From: Akanthomyces muscarius | Taxonomy: Eukaryota; Ascomycota; Sordariomycetes; Hypocreales; Cordycipitaceae | Direction: 5' to 3' | Assembly: GCF_028009165.1 (NCBI RefSeq) | Contig: NC_079241.1 | Span: 6,820,001-6,884,000 of the forward strand | DNA: 64,000 nt | Part shown: piece by piece, positions 30,027 through 41,323 of the stretch | Position numbering within the stretch: the first letter of the stretch is position 1 | Layout: the number at the start of each line of letters is the position of its first letter | Notes under the pieces: generated by a model | Databases searched by the model: none | What the model saw: the letters and a program-made list of their open reading frames with translations, nothing else | Told to the model about the DNA's origin: nothing | Program-made: the position numbers and the translations under genes

Positions 30027-33000
30027 ATGGCCTCGCAGCCCGTGACCACAGCCTCGCTGGAGTGCAGGGAAGAGTCCCAGGACAGCCAGCTGATCCTGGA
30101 GGCTCTACGCGCTGAGCTAGGCGTGCCCTCGGTAAGTGCAAGCGCTGAGCCACAGCGGCCTGCAGGCCTGGCCAGACCCCTGCAAGCGGCTCGCCAGGCA
30201 GCGAAAGGCGGCTGCAGCATCATGGAGCCGAGTCTGAATGCTGGTCGGCCACAATCCAGCCTGACAATCACTCAAAGCTAACCGCGTCTTCTTCTCACCC
30301 TCAACAGTCTGCGAACTCCCCTGTTCAGCCATTCTCCCTGACATGTCCCGATAACGACCACGATCGCAGCCGCGAACAAACTTCCATACGACCCAAGCTA
30401 TCGCTCCCCCACGACAAGCAGTCTCAGACTCCCGAATGTTTACCTTTGGCGCAGCACGGCTACGTCAACCATGTGCGAGCAAAATTCGATTCTCCCCGTC
30501 TTCTGCCTTGTTCTAACAGCATATCTAGAGATCATTTACTCTTCCCGCGCCACCGCCGCCGCCGCCGCCGAAGTCGCGCCCACCAATCAACAAACAGGAA
30601 CCGACAGAACGCCGCCCAAACCTCCGCCTGATGCACCGCGTAGACAATCGCGACGACGGCCCGGAAACCCAACTGCCAGACACGCTGCTCCCCGACACCT
30701 TTTTGCCACCAGCCTCCCAGGCGGTAGTCAACGGCGACGATGACGTGCCGTCCGCACACGCATCACTGCAATCCGGCGCGACGCGAAAAGAAACATCCCA
30801 GCAGACGCCAACGCAAGTCAATGACGGCCGCGACTATGATAAGGGATACGAACTGCCGTCCAGCGAGCAGGGTGCAATTCTCGGTGATACGCAGGCGTCG
30901 AATCTCGATGGCCGAACGCTGCACGAAGACGATACTGGCGCTGTCAATTTTGGCAGTGTAATTGATTTGCCGCGCCAATCCTCACAGGTCTCCGAAGATG
31001 CCGGCTTCGAAAATGCTCGCGGAGGCTGGAGACTTCCAGACGACACACAGCAGAACTCCACACACACCCAGACCCCTTTCAAGAATGGGAATCTACCTCC
31101 GCCCGAGACGCCGGCTCTGCCAAAGAACCCATTCGCGCCCATGGGTGGTGCTGGTGCTGCCGCGGGCGCACCAGCGCCATTGGGAGGTACGCAACTATTC
31201 GGACAGACGCAACTGCTCACGTCGGCTGTCAAGAACAGCCCAACGTCTTCTCGCCCATCGCCGAATGTATACAACTCCATATCACCAGGGTTTGCCGAGA
31301 CATCTCCCCTAAAAAATCGCGCCAACGTCTCATCGCCGACGGATATCAGGTCCTCAAGCCCGCAACGCCTTCACGAAGTACCGGCCACCATCATGAAAGG
31401 ACCGCGTATGAGCATAATAACCGAAGAAACACCAACTACGAGCAGGGTTTCCAAAGAGGATAGAATTCCAGAGTCTCCTACTCGCCCCCGATCGAGCGAA
31501 CGGCAACCGCTTGCACACTACGAGCCGATGCAACATTCGCAGGCACGCAAGACCAGCAGCGACTCTGTTGATGTTGCTCTTTCGTTTGATGGCGACACCC
31601 ACGACACTGTCGAGCAGCTGGAAAGAAGGCGCCGAATCGAGAGAAAGCGTGCGAGAGCCGGTGAGGAGCTCGAGAAAATTGCCTTTACCCGACCAGCCAG
31701 AATAAGTGATCATGCAGAAGCAAACGGGAAGAGGCGTCGCCTAAAGCAGCACAGTCAATACATTGCCCAGGAGGATGAGCAAGCTCCTGCAGACTCTTCC
31801 GCCCACGGTGCACTGCGAGGTTCACACCCGCAGTCGCTGGAATCAACCAAAGCAACGCCACGGGAGGAGGAGGATGCTGCAGAAGCCGCTGTCGACGAGA
31901 CTGCAAATACCGGCGCTCAGCACCAAGGCGTAGCCGATATCGCAGAATACGACATGATTCCGGCGACAAGCCCTGTACAGCTGACGCCTGCAGACGAGGC
32001 GAACCGAGCTGGAACTCCTGCTTCCGAACCTGATCTGCCTATTTTACGTGAAGAGCAGCATGGGCTGAGCAGCGGCGAACCATCGTCATTGCCCCCAATG
32101 AACAATAGAAGAAAGACATATGGACGGCAAGCGAGAAGGGGACGCAGGAATCTCATCCTTGATTCTTCAAATTCGCATACGACCTCGACAGGGGTAGAAT
32201 CTCTGAAATGCGACGCTGCTGAAAAAGATGCGCCAGTTGGAGAGGGTATTAATTCAAGCGCCGAACATACACCAATAGCTACTCGATCCAGGTCGAAAAG
32301 GCAGAGCCCCGCAACGCCCATGCCGCTCAGTGGTGAGGAGGCCCCAACCACAGCATCTTCTTTGAGCGTTCTATCGCGTACGCCCAATGCATCATCTAAG
32401 ACTACGCCTGCAACTAAGGAATCGATAGCGTCGAACAGACTTGATGTTGAAGCGAGACAATCACTCACGCCTAGCAGAAGCCTACGCCGGCGCGCTGTAG
32501 AAAAGGAATCTGCAATACCCCCACCTTCACTATCATCGCGGAGCCTCCGCGCATCGAAAAGACTACATAATGAGCCGCAGTCTTCCGGGCAGCCGCGTAC
32601 GCCATCCGACACTGGTGCTCCCTCAGCATTTGTGCAGAGACTCTGCCGGAACCTCGACCCTGTGTACCGAGAGGAGCGTCATCTTTTCGATGGCATGGTA
32701 TTTGCCATCTCGGTAGCAGCAGACCGTGGTAAGCTCGAGACTCGCATAGTCCAAGCTGGTGGTACAGTTTTGCAAGACGGTTTCCAGGAGCTGTTCCAAT
32801 CCCTGCCGTCCATGACTGCCACAGACGGAGTATCTGACGATAATACGGATCTTTCTCTATCCCAACGCGGTTTGGATAGTGGCTTCACCGCCCTCGTCGC
32901 GGATGCACACTCTAGAAAAGCCAAATACATGCAGGCGCTTGCCCTAGGACTGCCATGTCTTGCCCAGCAATGGATCACGGCTTGTCTCCACAAAGGCGCT

Positions 33001-33516
33001 CTCATTGACTGGCAGCCCTACCTGCTCTGCGCCGGTGCTTCTGCCGTCCTGGGGAATGCGTTTCGCTCTCGAGGTCTACTGCCGTATGCGGCCGACACGG
33101 CCGTTCTGGCCGAGACGATTGACCAGCGACCGCGGCTCCTGCACGGCCAGCGCGTGCTAGTCGTCATGGATGGCAAAAAGGCGAAGAGCGAAGCCAAGCA
33201 GCCATACATTTTTCTATGCCAAGCGCTCGGCCCGGCCATTACTCGCGTGGCCACGGTCGATCAGGGCCGCGCCGCGCTGGCGAAGAATGCCAAGGGTGCT
33301 CATCCGTTCACCTGGCTGTACATTGACAAGGCGACGGGCACGGCGGAGGCAGTCTTGGCGCCGCCGAGTACTGCCGTCGGCAAGTCGAAGAAGAAGAGAA
33401 AAATGCCGGTTGCGACGCAGACGGGTGCGGGTGTACGGGTACTGCATGATGAGTTGATTATTCAGAGTTTAATCCTCGGGCGTATTGTCGAGCCGGAGGA
33501 GGAGGACTCATTTTGA
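30027..33516 (+). CDS. Crb2/Rad9-like DNA damage checkpoint mediator (BRCT)
   Basis: Proposed exons: 30027-30131, 30308-30472 and 30529-33516, encoding 1,085 residues. The third exon alone, from ATG 30631, is certain. The two upstream exons add an N-terminus containing EESQDSQLILEALRAELG and use GTAAGT and GTGCGA donors in matching phase. The C-terminal 270 residues hold tandem BRCT repeats: FDGMVFAISVAADRGKLE, then LPCLAQQWITACL (the BRCT Trp helix), and a second repeat through TWLYIDK to the end. The middle is long, disordered and rich in Ser/Thr-Pro and Ser/Thr-Gln, as for proteins phosphorylated by CDK and ATM/ATR kinases. The protein would bridge damage-sensing kinases to the effector kinase in the nucleus. 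I see no Tudor-like segment ahead of the BRCTs, where Crb2-type proteins have one. The first exons are less certain than the rest. Confidence 0.82.
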
Positions 33517-34068
33517 TTACACGGCGTTGGCGGAGAATAAAATAGGCTACATGCCGCGGCGTATAGGATATTACATGTAAGCCTACATGTTGGAAAGTGA
33601 CCCTTGTTGAATAGCGCGACTGGGAATCGATACTCGTTCATCCGTACTGGGCAGGACTTTGTCGAATACATATGCGAATCATGATTGGCAAATTTTACGA
33701 ATTCGAAGCAAGGTGACATCTCTTGCCTAAGGCTAGGCGTTCCTCCCATCGAACATGCGCGAGACTCGGGGGAATATTTGCCTACCGCACGATACCTCGT
33801 TGGTATTTCAGACCACACACCATGGCCATGAAGGCATTTGTCCTTTCTGGCAATAGTACGGGAGAAGTGCTTCTGTGTCTGGGACGGAACTAGTCAAGCC
33901 TTAAACCAGCCGATCCGATCGTGTGAGACATGCATTTTACCTGTTTGGGAAGCGGATCGTTGAGACCGATATAAGTGAGCATCGAGCTGAGCCTCCTTCG
34001 TACATATCTCAAAGTTTACTAAATCGGCGAAAATAATGCCCTCTCAAACGTTTTGCCAAACGATTAAT
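33517..34068. other. convergent intergenic spacer
   Basis: 552 bp between the 3' ends of the Rad9-like and aldehyde dehydrogenase genes. No gene or repeat is seen. Confidence 0.6.
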
Positions 34069-35584
34069 TTACACTTGCGAGTCGAACGTGATGGTCTTGG
34101 TCCTCGTCCACTCGTCAAACCCACCGCCAAACCTTCCATAGCCACTGTCCTTGGCACCACCATGCGGCAGGCCAGCCTCATCATGCGGCGTCATCCAGTT
34201 GATATGCACCGCGCCCGTCTCAATCTTTTTCGCCACGGCCAACGCGCGCCGCAGGTCCTTGCTGAAGACCGCCGCCACCAGCCCGTATTCCGTATCGTTG
34301 GCAATCGCCACCGCGTCCTCCTCGTCCTTGAAGCTGATGAGCGACACCGTCGGGCCGAAGCTCTCCGTCTTGTAGACCTTCATGTCCGGGCTGACGTCCG
34401 ACACCACAACCGGGCGCATGCGCGTCTTGCTGTCCCCCTCGACCGCGGCCGCCACATCGCCGTACAGCACCTTGGCGCCCTTGCTGACCGCGTCCTCAAC
34501 GAGCGCCCTGTTCTTGACGACGGCCGCCTCGGCGACCAGCACCGGCGCCTCCTGGCCCTCGCCGCCGTACATCTCCTTGGCCGTGGCGACGAGCTGCGCC
34601 GCAAAGGCGTTCTTGACGCTCTCGTGGACGAGGATGCGCTCGGTGCTCATGCAGATCTGGCCGGTGTGGAGGAACGCGCCGACGACGCAGTGGTGCGCCG
34701 CGAGCGCGAGGTCGGCGTCTGCCAGCACCAGCGAGGGCGCCTTGCCGCCGAGCTCCAGCAGCACGGGCTTGAGATGCTCGCCGGCCGTCTTGGCGATGAT
34801 GCGCCCGACGGTCGTGCTGCCGGTGAAGTTGACCTTTTTGACGTGGCGGTGCGCAATGACGGCGGACGTCACGGCGGCCGCGTTGGCCGGCGCGCTGGTG
34901 ATGAAGTTGAGCACGCCGGGCGGCAGGCCGGCCTCCCAGAGCACGGAGCAGACGGCCCACAGCGTCTTGGGGCTCAGCTCGGAGCCCTTGAGGACGACGG
35001 TGTTGCCGGCCGCAATGGCCCAGACGATGGAGCGGATGCCCAGCGGAAGCGGTGCGTTCCTGCAAAAGAGAACAGAAAAAACCGACAGATTAGTAACGAT
35101 GAAAGGAAAGTGTTGATAGTGTGGGCGGCACGGCTTACCAAGGAGCAATGGAAAAAATGACACCGTACGGCTCTCTGACGATGAGGGCCTCGCGGCTCGG
35201 ATTCCCAATCGTCGGCATCCTGCCCTCCAGGTTGACGAGGTGCGACGCGGCATGCACAATGTTCTCCGTCGCAATCTTGAGGTTAATGTCCGCCCAGCCC
35301 GGGTCCGCGCCCGTCTCCTCCTGCATCGCCGTCTTGAGCTCCTCGCCGCGGGTCTTGATGATCTCGCCCGCCCTCTGGAGGATCTCGCGGCGCTCGTTGA
35401 CGTGCGTGCGGCTCCAGTCGGGAAAGGCCTTGCCGGCGGCCTCGACGGCGGCGACGGCCTCGGCGACGTTGGCGCTCGACGACTTGTGCAGCAGCTTGCC
35501 GGTGGCGGGGCTGACGACGTCAAACGTCTCGCTGGTGTGGACGTCTTTGCCGCCAATGACAAGAGGTACGTGGCCAGACGCCAT
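34069..35584 (-). CDS. aldehyde dehydrogenase (salicylaldehyde/vanillin dehydrogenase-like)
   Basis: Two exons, 35584-35139 and 35059-34069, encoding 478 residues, the normal ALDH length. The enzyme oxidises an aldehyde to the acid with NAD(P)+. The exon joint rebuilds IAPWNAPLPLG, a standard ALDH motif. The conserved FTGST (cofactor site), the general base Glu in LELGGKAP, and the catalytic Cys in GQICMSTERI are present, as is ESFGPTVSL near the end. The GQICMSTER form, with no peroxisomal or mitochondrial signal, is like fungal and bacterial dehydrogenases for aromatic aldehydes, but the exact substrate is an inference. No neighbouring aromatic-degradation genes are seen. Confidence 0.9.
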
Positions 35585-37340
35585 GGTTTCGAAAGAAGGA
35601 AGAAGATAGATTAGATGAAGTCGCCGTGTATGCAGGAGAGTCGTCGCGGGTGTAGAAAGACGAAGAGATGGATGAGCTTGGTGTTGGCTGATGGCGCGGC
35701 GGATGTGTTAGTGCCGTCTTGTGGGTAGCGATGATGGATTGAATGACAGCAATGTTACGCTATGGACAACGGGGAATAACTAGCAGTTATATACTTGGCA
35801 GATGATGTATCTTGTTGCTGTACATCACCCCGCTCTTTTGCAATGCCGTGTTGCGCAATGGATCAATTGTCGTAGGTGGCGGGGGTGTGTGGGAGGACCG
35901 TTGGCGGCGTTTTTGGGCAGCCACTCAGTTCTCGGCTTTTCTAGATCAACTTGCCTTTTTACCTGGGGTGCCAGTTCATATCTGCTTCGGTAGTTTTTTG
36001 CGGCGGTAGCTGCTTAGAGAGCTTCGGGTCTTGCCCTGGTCTTCTTCTACAACGCCGAAAAGGTCCCCGTCAATTGTTTTGAATCTCTTGCTGGGATTTG
36101 ACCTCTTTTCGGAACGGACCTTGCTTGGATTGGCGCGGATTTGCCAGCCATGTATCGCGTGCTAAAGCCGATCCCCACGGAGGATCCCAGATGTTCCATA
36201 ACAGGCGTATCTGCCGTGTGATTACGAGTCATCCTTCGTCATCTAGCTCACTCCAAACCATTGAAAGTAATGATTGCTTAAAGAGAAATGACAAAGCATG
36301 TCCCAAACTCAAGCTTGGCCAAACTGCGCCGCCACTAACAAAGCCAGCGCAGAGGAGCGACGGGGGCCACTACTGCGGCGCTAAGTAAAGACGGGCTGCG
36401 ACAAAGAGCTCTGCTTCGCACCGAATAGAGTGGAATTCTAAGTTGCGTCTGTGGGGTTCTTAGTGCATCTCCCTTCCCTGTCAGTAGGTCTGAAAGAGGA
36501 AATGTAGAGCAGTTTTGCGCCGGTGAATCGGTCGAGCTTGGTCTCGGCAAATTGTAGCCATCCATTTGACCGAGGACTTCAACACCGCTGAGCAAAGGTG
36601 TCAAAAGTCTGGACTTATGCATTGGAGGATACTATCGCGATCTTTCTTTCTTCTTTTTATCAAGTTGTTGACTGAGAATTGTCGGCAGTCCCTTATTTTT
36701 CCCCTTTTTCTATCATTAAATGTGCCCGTCCCAGCCAATTCAGCCTCCGAAAGTCCCCCCAAAGTTATCTCTCGGTATTTTCCAACATAAAACGCAGCGC
36801 CCCCGGTGCCGTGATTTCTTACCGAAAACATAACACTAGTTATCGGACTAAGCCACAGCCAGTAGCTCATCAGCAGCCAACCAAATCTGACACCCTTCAT
36901 TTCATCGCTGCCGTAAAAGCTGCCGAGCCTTGTAAAAGGCCTACTAAGTAGTAGCGTCGGCTGGCCATGTGCGGGGTCACAACCGCCGATGTTTGAGATG
37001 CACTTATAAGTTCTAGCCAATTGGCTTTTGTCTTCGCAAGACCTGCAGGTCGGATGATTCATCATGTCCGTTAAGATAGTCAATTAGAAGTTTACAAGCC
37101 GTGTTCTTGTGCCAATTCTTCAATGTCATCCCTGTGGTTCTCCTGTCGCATCCTTCATCAGCCCCGTCCCATCGCGAGATCGCAGCGCTACTCGGATCGT
37201 CTGATCTGTCTCCATGTCCACTGGCCGTGGCTGAGTTGCAGTCAGTTTGCACCAATGTGACATCGACACCAGCAATCAAATAGTGCCATCCGAATGTCCA
37301 GCAGTGATATTGAGGTAATTACCATAGAATACAGCTACTT
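35585..37340. other. long intergenic region, no supported gene
   Basis: 1.76 kb upstream of the aldehyde dehydrogenase. A minus-strand frame at 36601-37083 (160 codons) is open but of uneven composition and without family resemblance, so it is not called. No repeat or element is identified. Confidence 0.5.
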
Positions 37341-37808
37341 CTACTCGTTAATAGTATAAATGAATGAGTTTTTGGTGCCTTTGGCGTGGTGAAAGTCGTT
37401 CGTCGTGGCTTGCGCACCACCAATCAGCCAAGCGAACCACACAGGATAGGGCGAGCCATCGACGACATTGGAGCGCTCTTCTGTGTCGCAAAAACAGATC
37501 AGTACGTATATCTGCAAGAGTGAAATTTGCGCGATTGATGCTTCACGCAGGCACTTACGCAAGTAGCCAATGACGGTGCTGCATGCATGCTCAGCCTTGC
37601 ACTGCTTGATGGCCTCGGTCCGGAACGTCTCTTCCGTGTAGTAAGACTCAAAGGCACCAATCACGCGCAGTGAACGCTGCGGATAGAGGCTTTGGTTCGG
37701 GTTGTAGTCCTGTGCGTCGGGCAGGGAGAGCTCGACGAGATATTTGCCCGTTGGGACAGCCACGACGGCAGCGGCGGCGAAAGCGACAACAGCGGCGGCA
37801 AACTTCAT
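37341..37808 (-). CDS. small secreted protein, 129 aa
   Basis: Exons 37808-37559 and 37480-37341, with a 78-nt intron having a GTAAGT donor and ACACAG acceptor. The first residues (MKFAAAVVAFAAAAVVAVPTG) form a clear signal peptide with cleavage around residue 18. An earlier in-frame ATG at 37826 would spoil the signal, so Met7 of that frame is preferred. The mature protein is about 110 residues with only two Cys, in the QCKAEHACS segment, and ends NSFIYTINE. The intron is a multiple of three and stop-free, so retention would give a version 26 residues longer with extra Cys. There is no known domain. It is a candidate effector or wall-associated protein by type only; function is unknown. Confidence 0.6.
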   Translation of the reverse strand: MKFAAAVVAFAAAAVVAVPTGKYLVELSLPDAQDYNPNQSLYPQRSLRVIGAFESYYTEETFRTEAIKQCKAEHACSTVIGYLRKCLREASIAQISLLQIYVLICFCDTEERSNVVDGSPYPVWFAWLIGGAQATTNDFHHAKGTKNSFIYTINE

Positions 37809-38914
37809 GATTTCTGGTGCGAACACGACTTGAGACTGTGAATTTTGAGGGTAGTTGATATTGGGCTATTGAACGGATAAACACCAGCACGTACGGTTGA
37901 CTGATGTGAGCGACTCGTCTCCTGCCTTTTATAGAGAAGAGGCGAGCCATTGTGCGACCGCCGTCACTCCTCAATTCTCCGCCACGCACCTCCATGATCC
38001 AGAGTCAATTATTTTTAGCATCGCAGCTCAGGAAAACATGTTGCAATTCGGCCACATTTTTCGAGTTTCGTCGTTTAAAACTTGCCGAACACTTCTCCAC
38101 TCTGCGGCAGGATTGGGAGGTAATTTGCAGCAGCGCGCAATGCAGCCTGTCGGCGCATTATACTTGGAACTTTTTTATTATTATAACGGGGCTTATCTAT
38201 GCATTGCTCCCTTGTCGAGTTCTGAGGTCGATTCGAACGGTTATAACTTATGACTAGCTCTGGCATCGCCCTCTAGTGTGTAAGAAGCCGTCCTTGGTGC
38301 CTCTGGTAGGTAAAATCTCATAAGGGCGTCGTTCTACTAGGGGAGACCTAGTAGTCATAAGTACTTGCTAAAAGTATATATTGATTTGATTATGTGTAGA
38401 TGTTTGTATTTTTCTCTTCTCCTTGCTCCTAAAACTAATTTTGTTTTGCTCTATTTCTTGTTCCTTGAATTCTCATTGGTTTCCTTTATTCAGTTCTATT
38501 CACAGCAGTTGATAGTCATCACCCTCCGTCTTGCTGCTCCAACGACACTGTAAGCTACCCAAAATGAACAATATAGTACTTTGAGGTAGTATCAGGAGTC
38601 AATCCGGCACGGCACCATGTTGCCATTGTCTGGCATACGAGATCGGCGACATCTAATGTGGCAGGGCTAGACTTCGCTATCGCCAGGGGCATGCGCAACT
38701 TCTTCGCGGACTGTTAGGCAGAACTGACATAAAATTCAATAGTTTTAAATATTCTAGTACTTTTCTTTCCCGGAAACATTTCGCCCGTAGCCTTGCCCAC
38801 ACCTTTTCACACTCGATACGAAGTAGTATAAACTCACCACATAAATCAGGCTCGCAGCCGTCAGCATCTCATCGCCGGATTGGGCCGCATTGAATGTGAC
38901 CACATCATGTCGGA
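37809..38914. other. intergenic region including AT-rich possible LTR remnant
   Basis: Promoter side of the small secreted protein gene on the left; the AT-rich segment 38270-38600 is listed separately. No gene is seen. Confidence 0.5.
38270..38600. mobile_element. possible decayed solo LTR (Copia-like), tentative
   Basis: An AT-rich block unlike its surroundings contains an 8-bp inverted repeat (38334-38341 with 38347-38354, 5-nt loop). About 20-30 bp on comes a TATA-like stretch (aaaagtatatattg), then a long pyrimidine-rich tract. A tagtatcaggag stretch (near 38586) resembles the tggtatcagagc primer-binding site of Copia elements. No terminal repeats or target duplication could be confirmed and no gag/pol is present. 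This is a suggestion only. Confidence 0.2.
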
Positions 38915-39745
38915 CTACGAGGCCGGGGGTGGGGGCTGGGCGGCTGTCCCGTCGTAGCTGGCGCCGCCGTAGCTAGGCATGTCGACCCTGAAACCATTCA
39001 CCCAGCCCGTGGTCGGATCCCTCAGCGTCCCGTAGTACTGATAGGCGCCATTCATCGGCCGCAGAATCGATATCTTGGAGCACACATCCAGATAGTTTCC
39101 GAAGAAGGGGTGGCCGCGCACGTCCGCCGGGGTCCCGTCGTCGCCTGGGGCGGTGCTGGTGATGCCGTGGCCGAGGGTGGCGGCCCAGACGCTGCCGAGA
39201 TGTATCGTGTGGGCAAATGGGCTGTTGTCCACCTCGAGCAGGACCGAGTACACCTCGCCCGTGTACATGATGGGCTCCGTGGTGAGATGCACCGGAAAGT
39301 ACCAGTCGATGCCTTGGAGGGAAACGGGGTGCCAGGCTGTGACGAAGATGTCGCCCAACCGGCACATGATTTCGTTTTCCACCCGGGTCCGCAGTAGGCT
39401 CACGACGAAAAGCTCGCCCGCCAGCGTCTGGGCAATGTCGCCGGAGCGCAGCTCTTGAATCGGCTTTGTTGCGCCCGTGTTGATTGTCACGAGCGTACCG
39501 TGCGCAAAACAAGCACCAGTCCCGGAAGGATGAAGGGAGTTCATGTTGTCTATCCCACTATTGTCGTTGTCGTGCTCTTCTTTACTATCGGTCGAGGCGG
39601 TGCAGTCCATGGCGGTTTGAGAAGCTGCCTTTTCAAGTTGGGCTGTCACAGCGGAATCTAGAGTTTTAATAGAATTTCCTTGGGTCGACGAAGAGGTGGC
39701 CACATAGCCCTGAGCTCCGGACCTGGTGCATGTGATTGGGTGCAT
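38915..39745 (-). CDS. orphan Hint (Vint/hedgehog-intein-like) domain protein
   Basis: Frame from the first ATG (39745; 276 residues) to TAG at 38915. It extends upstream to 39793 only through a GTG, bounded by a stop. After about 75 polar residues comes a Hint fold. It opens GACFAHGTLVTINTGATKPI, with the nucleophile-position Cys (Cys79 from this start), and the ELRSGD turn. FVTAWHPV follows, giving the TxxH motif of block B. Later come VYSVLLEV, LGHG and HPFFGNY, as in fungal Vint domains. Hint domains cut themselves from the preceding polypeptide, and all the key residues appear present. Vint proteins normally carry a VWA domain before the Hint part; I find none here or in the 1.5 kb upstream. 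It is either a stand-alone domain, a 3' fragment of a lost gene, or a gene with an undetected exon. Confidence 0.65.
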   Translation of the reverse strand: MHPITCTRSGAQGYVATSSSTQGNSIKTLDSAVTAQLEKAASQTAMDCTASTDSKEEHDNDNSGIDNMNSLHPSGTGACFAHGTLVTINTGATKPIQELRSGDIAQTLAGELFVVSLLRTRVENEIMCRLGDIFVTAWHPVSLQGIDWYFPVHLTTEPIMYTGEVYSVLLEVDNSPFAHTIHLGSVWAATLGHGITSTAPGDDGTPADVRGHPFFGNYLDVCSKISILRPMNGAYQYYGTLRDPTTGWVNGFRVDMPSYGGASYDGTAAQPPPPAS

Positions 39746-41323
39746 CTTTGTGCTTCCTCGTGTCGCCGCGGTGCACTGCAGGACAGGTGCCACGGCGATT
39801 CATCGCTCCTACGAGCTCGGTCGTGTTGAATTCCTGCTGTGAGCGATCGCGTTACGAAACAAACAAACAGTCGGCTGACTTCACAACACTGCAGAGCCTC
39901 CGCTCTTTGGGTGCATTGCAAACCTGCCGTGCATGAGCTGAAAGCAGGTTTGGTAGATGCATGCGCTTCGGCTGCGATAGTGCTTGTCGTTACTGAGTGC
40001 AGTTGGGACTTCTGAGTCTATGCCCTCGAATCTTTAATCAATGAACGGTTGAGTTCGTCATTGTATTTACCGAGGTTTTAGTCTCGAGCTTCGTTTTTAT
40101 GTCTCGGACTGTCTGCTCTGCCACGGCCTACTCTGGATTCATTGAGTGGAGAGGAAGCAACATATCTGCGTTTTGGGTTGAAGTTTGCGATACGAAACAG
40201 TTTCGCTTATTCATAATGTGAAAATGGTTATGGCGCAGTGCTTTATGATGTCCAGTATGCCAAGTTGGGGGGATGCAGTCATTCGTCCTAGCCTGATGCA
40301 ACAGCATGGACTGCCATGCTGCTTGGAATGGCCATCACAGTATGAGACTGCAGCCGGCCGAGTGTATTACGGTTTCGGTACAACCATAACAACTCAGCGG
40401 CTAGTGGGAGCACAAATGCCAGCTATTGGAAGATGAAAGTGTGTCACCCAGGAGAGGAAACTGAAGGGAGTAGCAAAGAAGAAAATAGAAGGAATGAGAA
40501 GAGGTAAGAAATGGGAAGAGGGGGAAGAACATTGCCCAGTCATTACAGTACTCCTGATTGCTTAACGCAATGTAAGCTCGCCTATTTGCACTTCTTGACA
40601 TTTTCTGTTGTCAATCGAGCCATCTTTTCAGCAAAGCCGCCACCTCCGACCGAAGTAACGTATCCGTACCCGCCACTGCAGCGTTAGCAAAGTAGTTTCG
40701 AGCCAAGGTCTTGGAATTATCAAGGCCATGTAAGCATAACTTTGATTCCATAAATAACACAGTATACCTCTTCATAAAAATATACATTCCATGTGTTCTG
40801 CTGTCGAGCTCTCATAAGCCGCAGCTGCAGGGTAGCCCGAGGAAGCTGTGCCGGAGAAGCGAGGGCACAAGAAAACAGCAACGAAATGGAACAAGTTGGA
40901 GCAGACATGTGAGCCCCATGGCATCTACTAGACTAATCATCCTCTGAATCTAGCGCGACGCAGATTGCGTAGTCGCTGCTTTGCCTCGCAAGGCACTGAC
41001 GACGCTCACAAGGCTGAGTGGTAGTGGGTACCTGTCTTTGTTAGCGTGATCGCCCACGTATGCGGTAGCCTGTACTTGACATTTGCCCCTCCAATCCATG
41101 GCGGCATCGCGTGGCGGGGCGCCATCGAACCGTCGTCATCCGACCAGCCATCAAGCCAAAAGTTCGCTCTTCACATGCAACCCTGTCTTTATATTCTATC
41201 ATCATCGCTGTCAGAAATTCAGACTCAAAGCATGCCAGCTTTTCAATAAGCTTCACCAGCAAGTCCTCTCGACTCTTCAGACATCACGGCCAACCCACAT
41301 AATCGCCGCCTCAACATTCCACA
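39746..41323. other. intergenic region between Hint gene and Gyp7
   Basis: 1.58 kb. No VWA-like coding exon was found on the minus strand. Small frames around 40600-40930 have some coding flavour but no consistent model (see rejected list). Confidence 0.45.

Noticed and set aside
36601..37083. 160-codon minus-strand frame
   Set aside because: Uneven composition, no domain, no splice partner, and located in a long promoter region.
40611..40924. Possible two-exon small secreted protein on the minus strand
   Set aside because: Exons 40924-40786 and 40675-40611 join in phase to 67 residues with a weak signal-like start. The second exon reads equally well in another frame and there is no family support.
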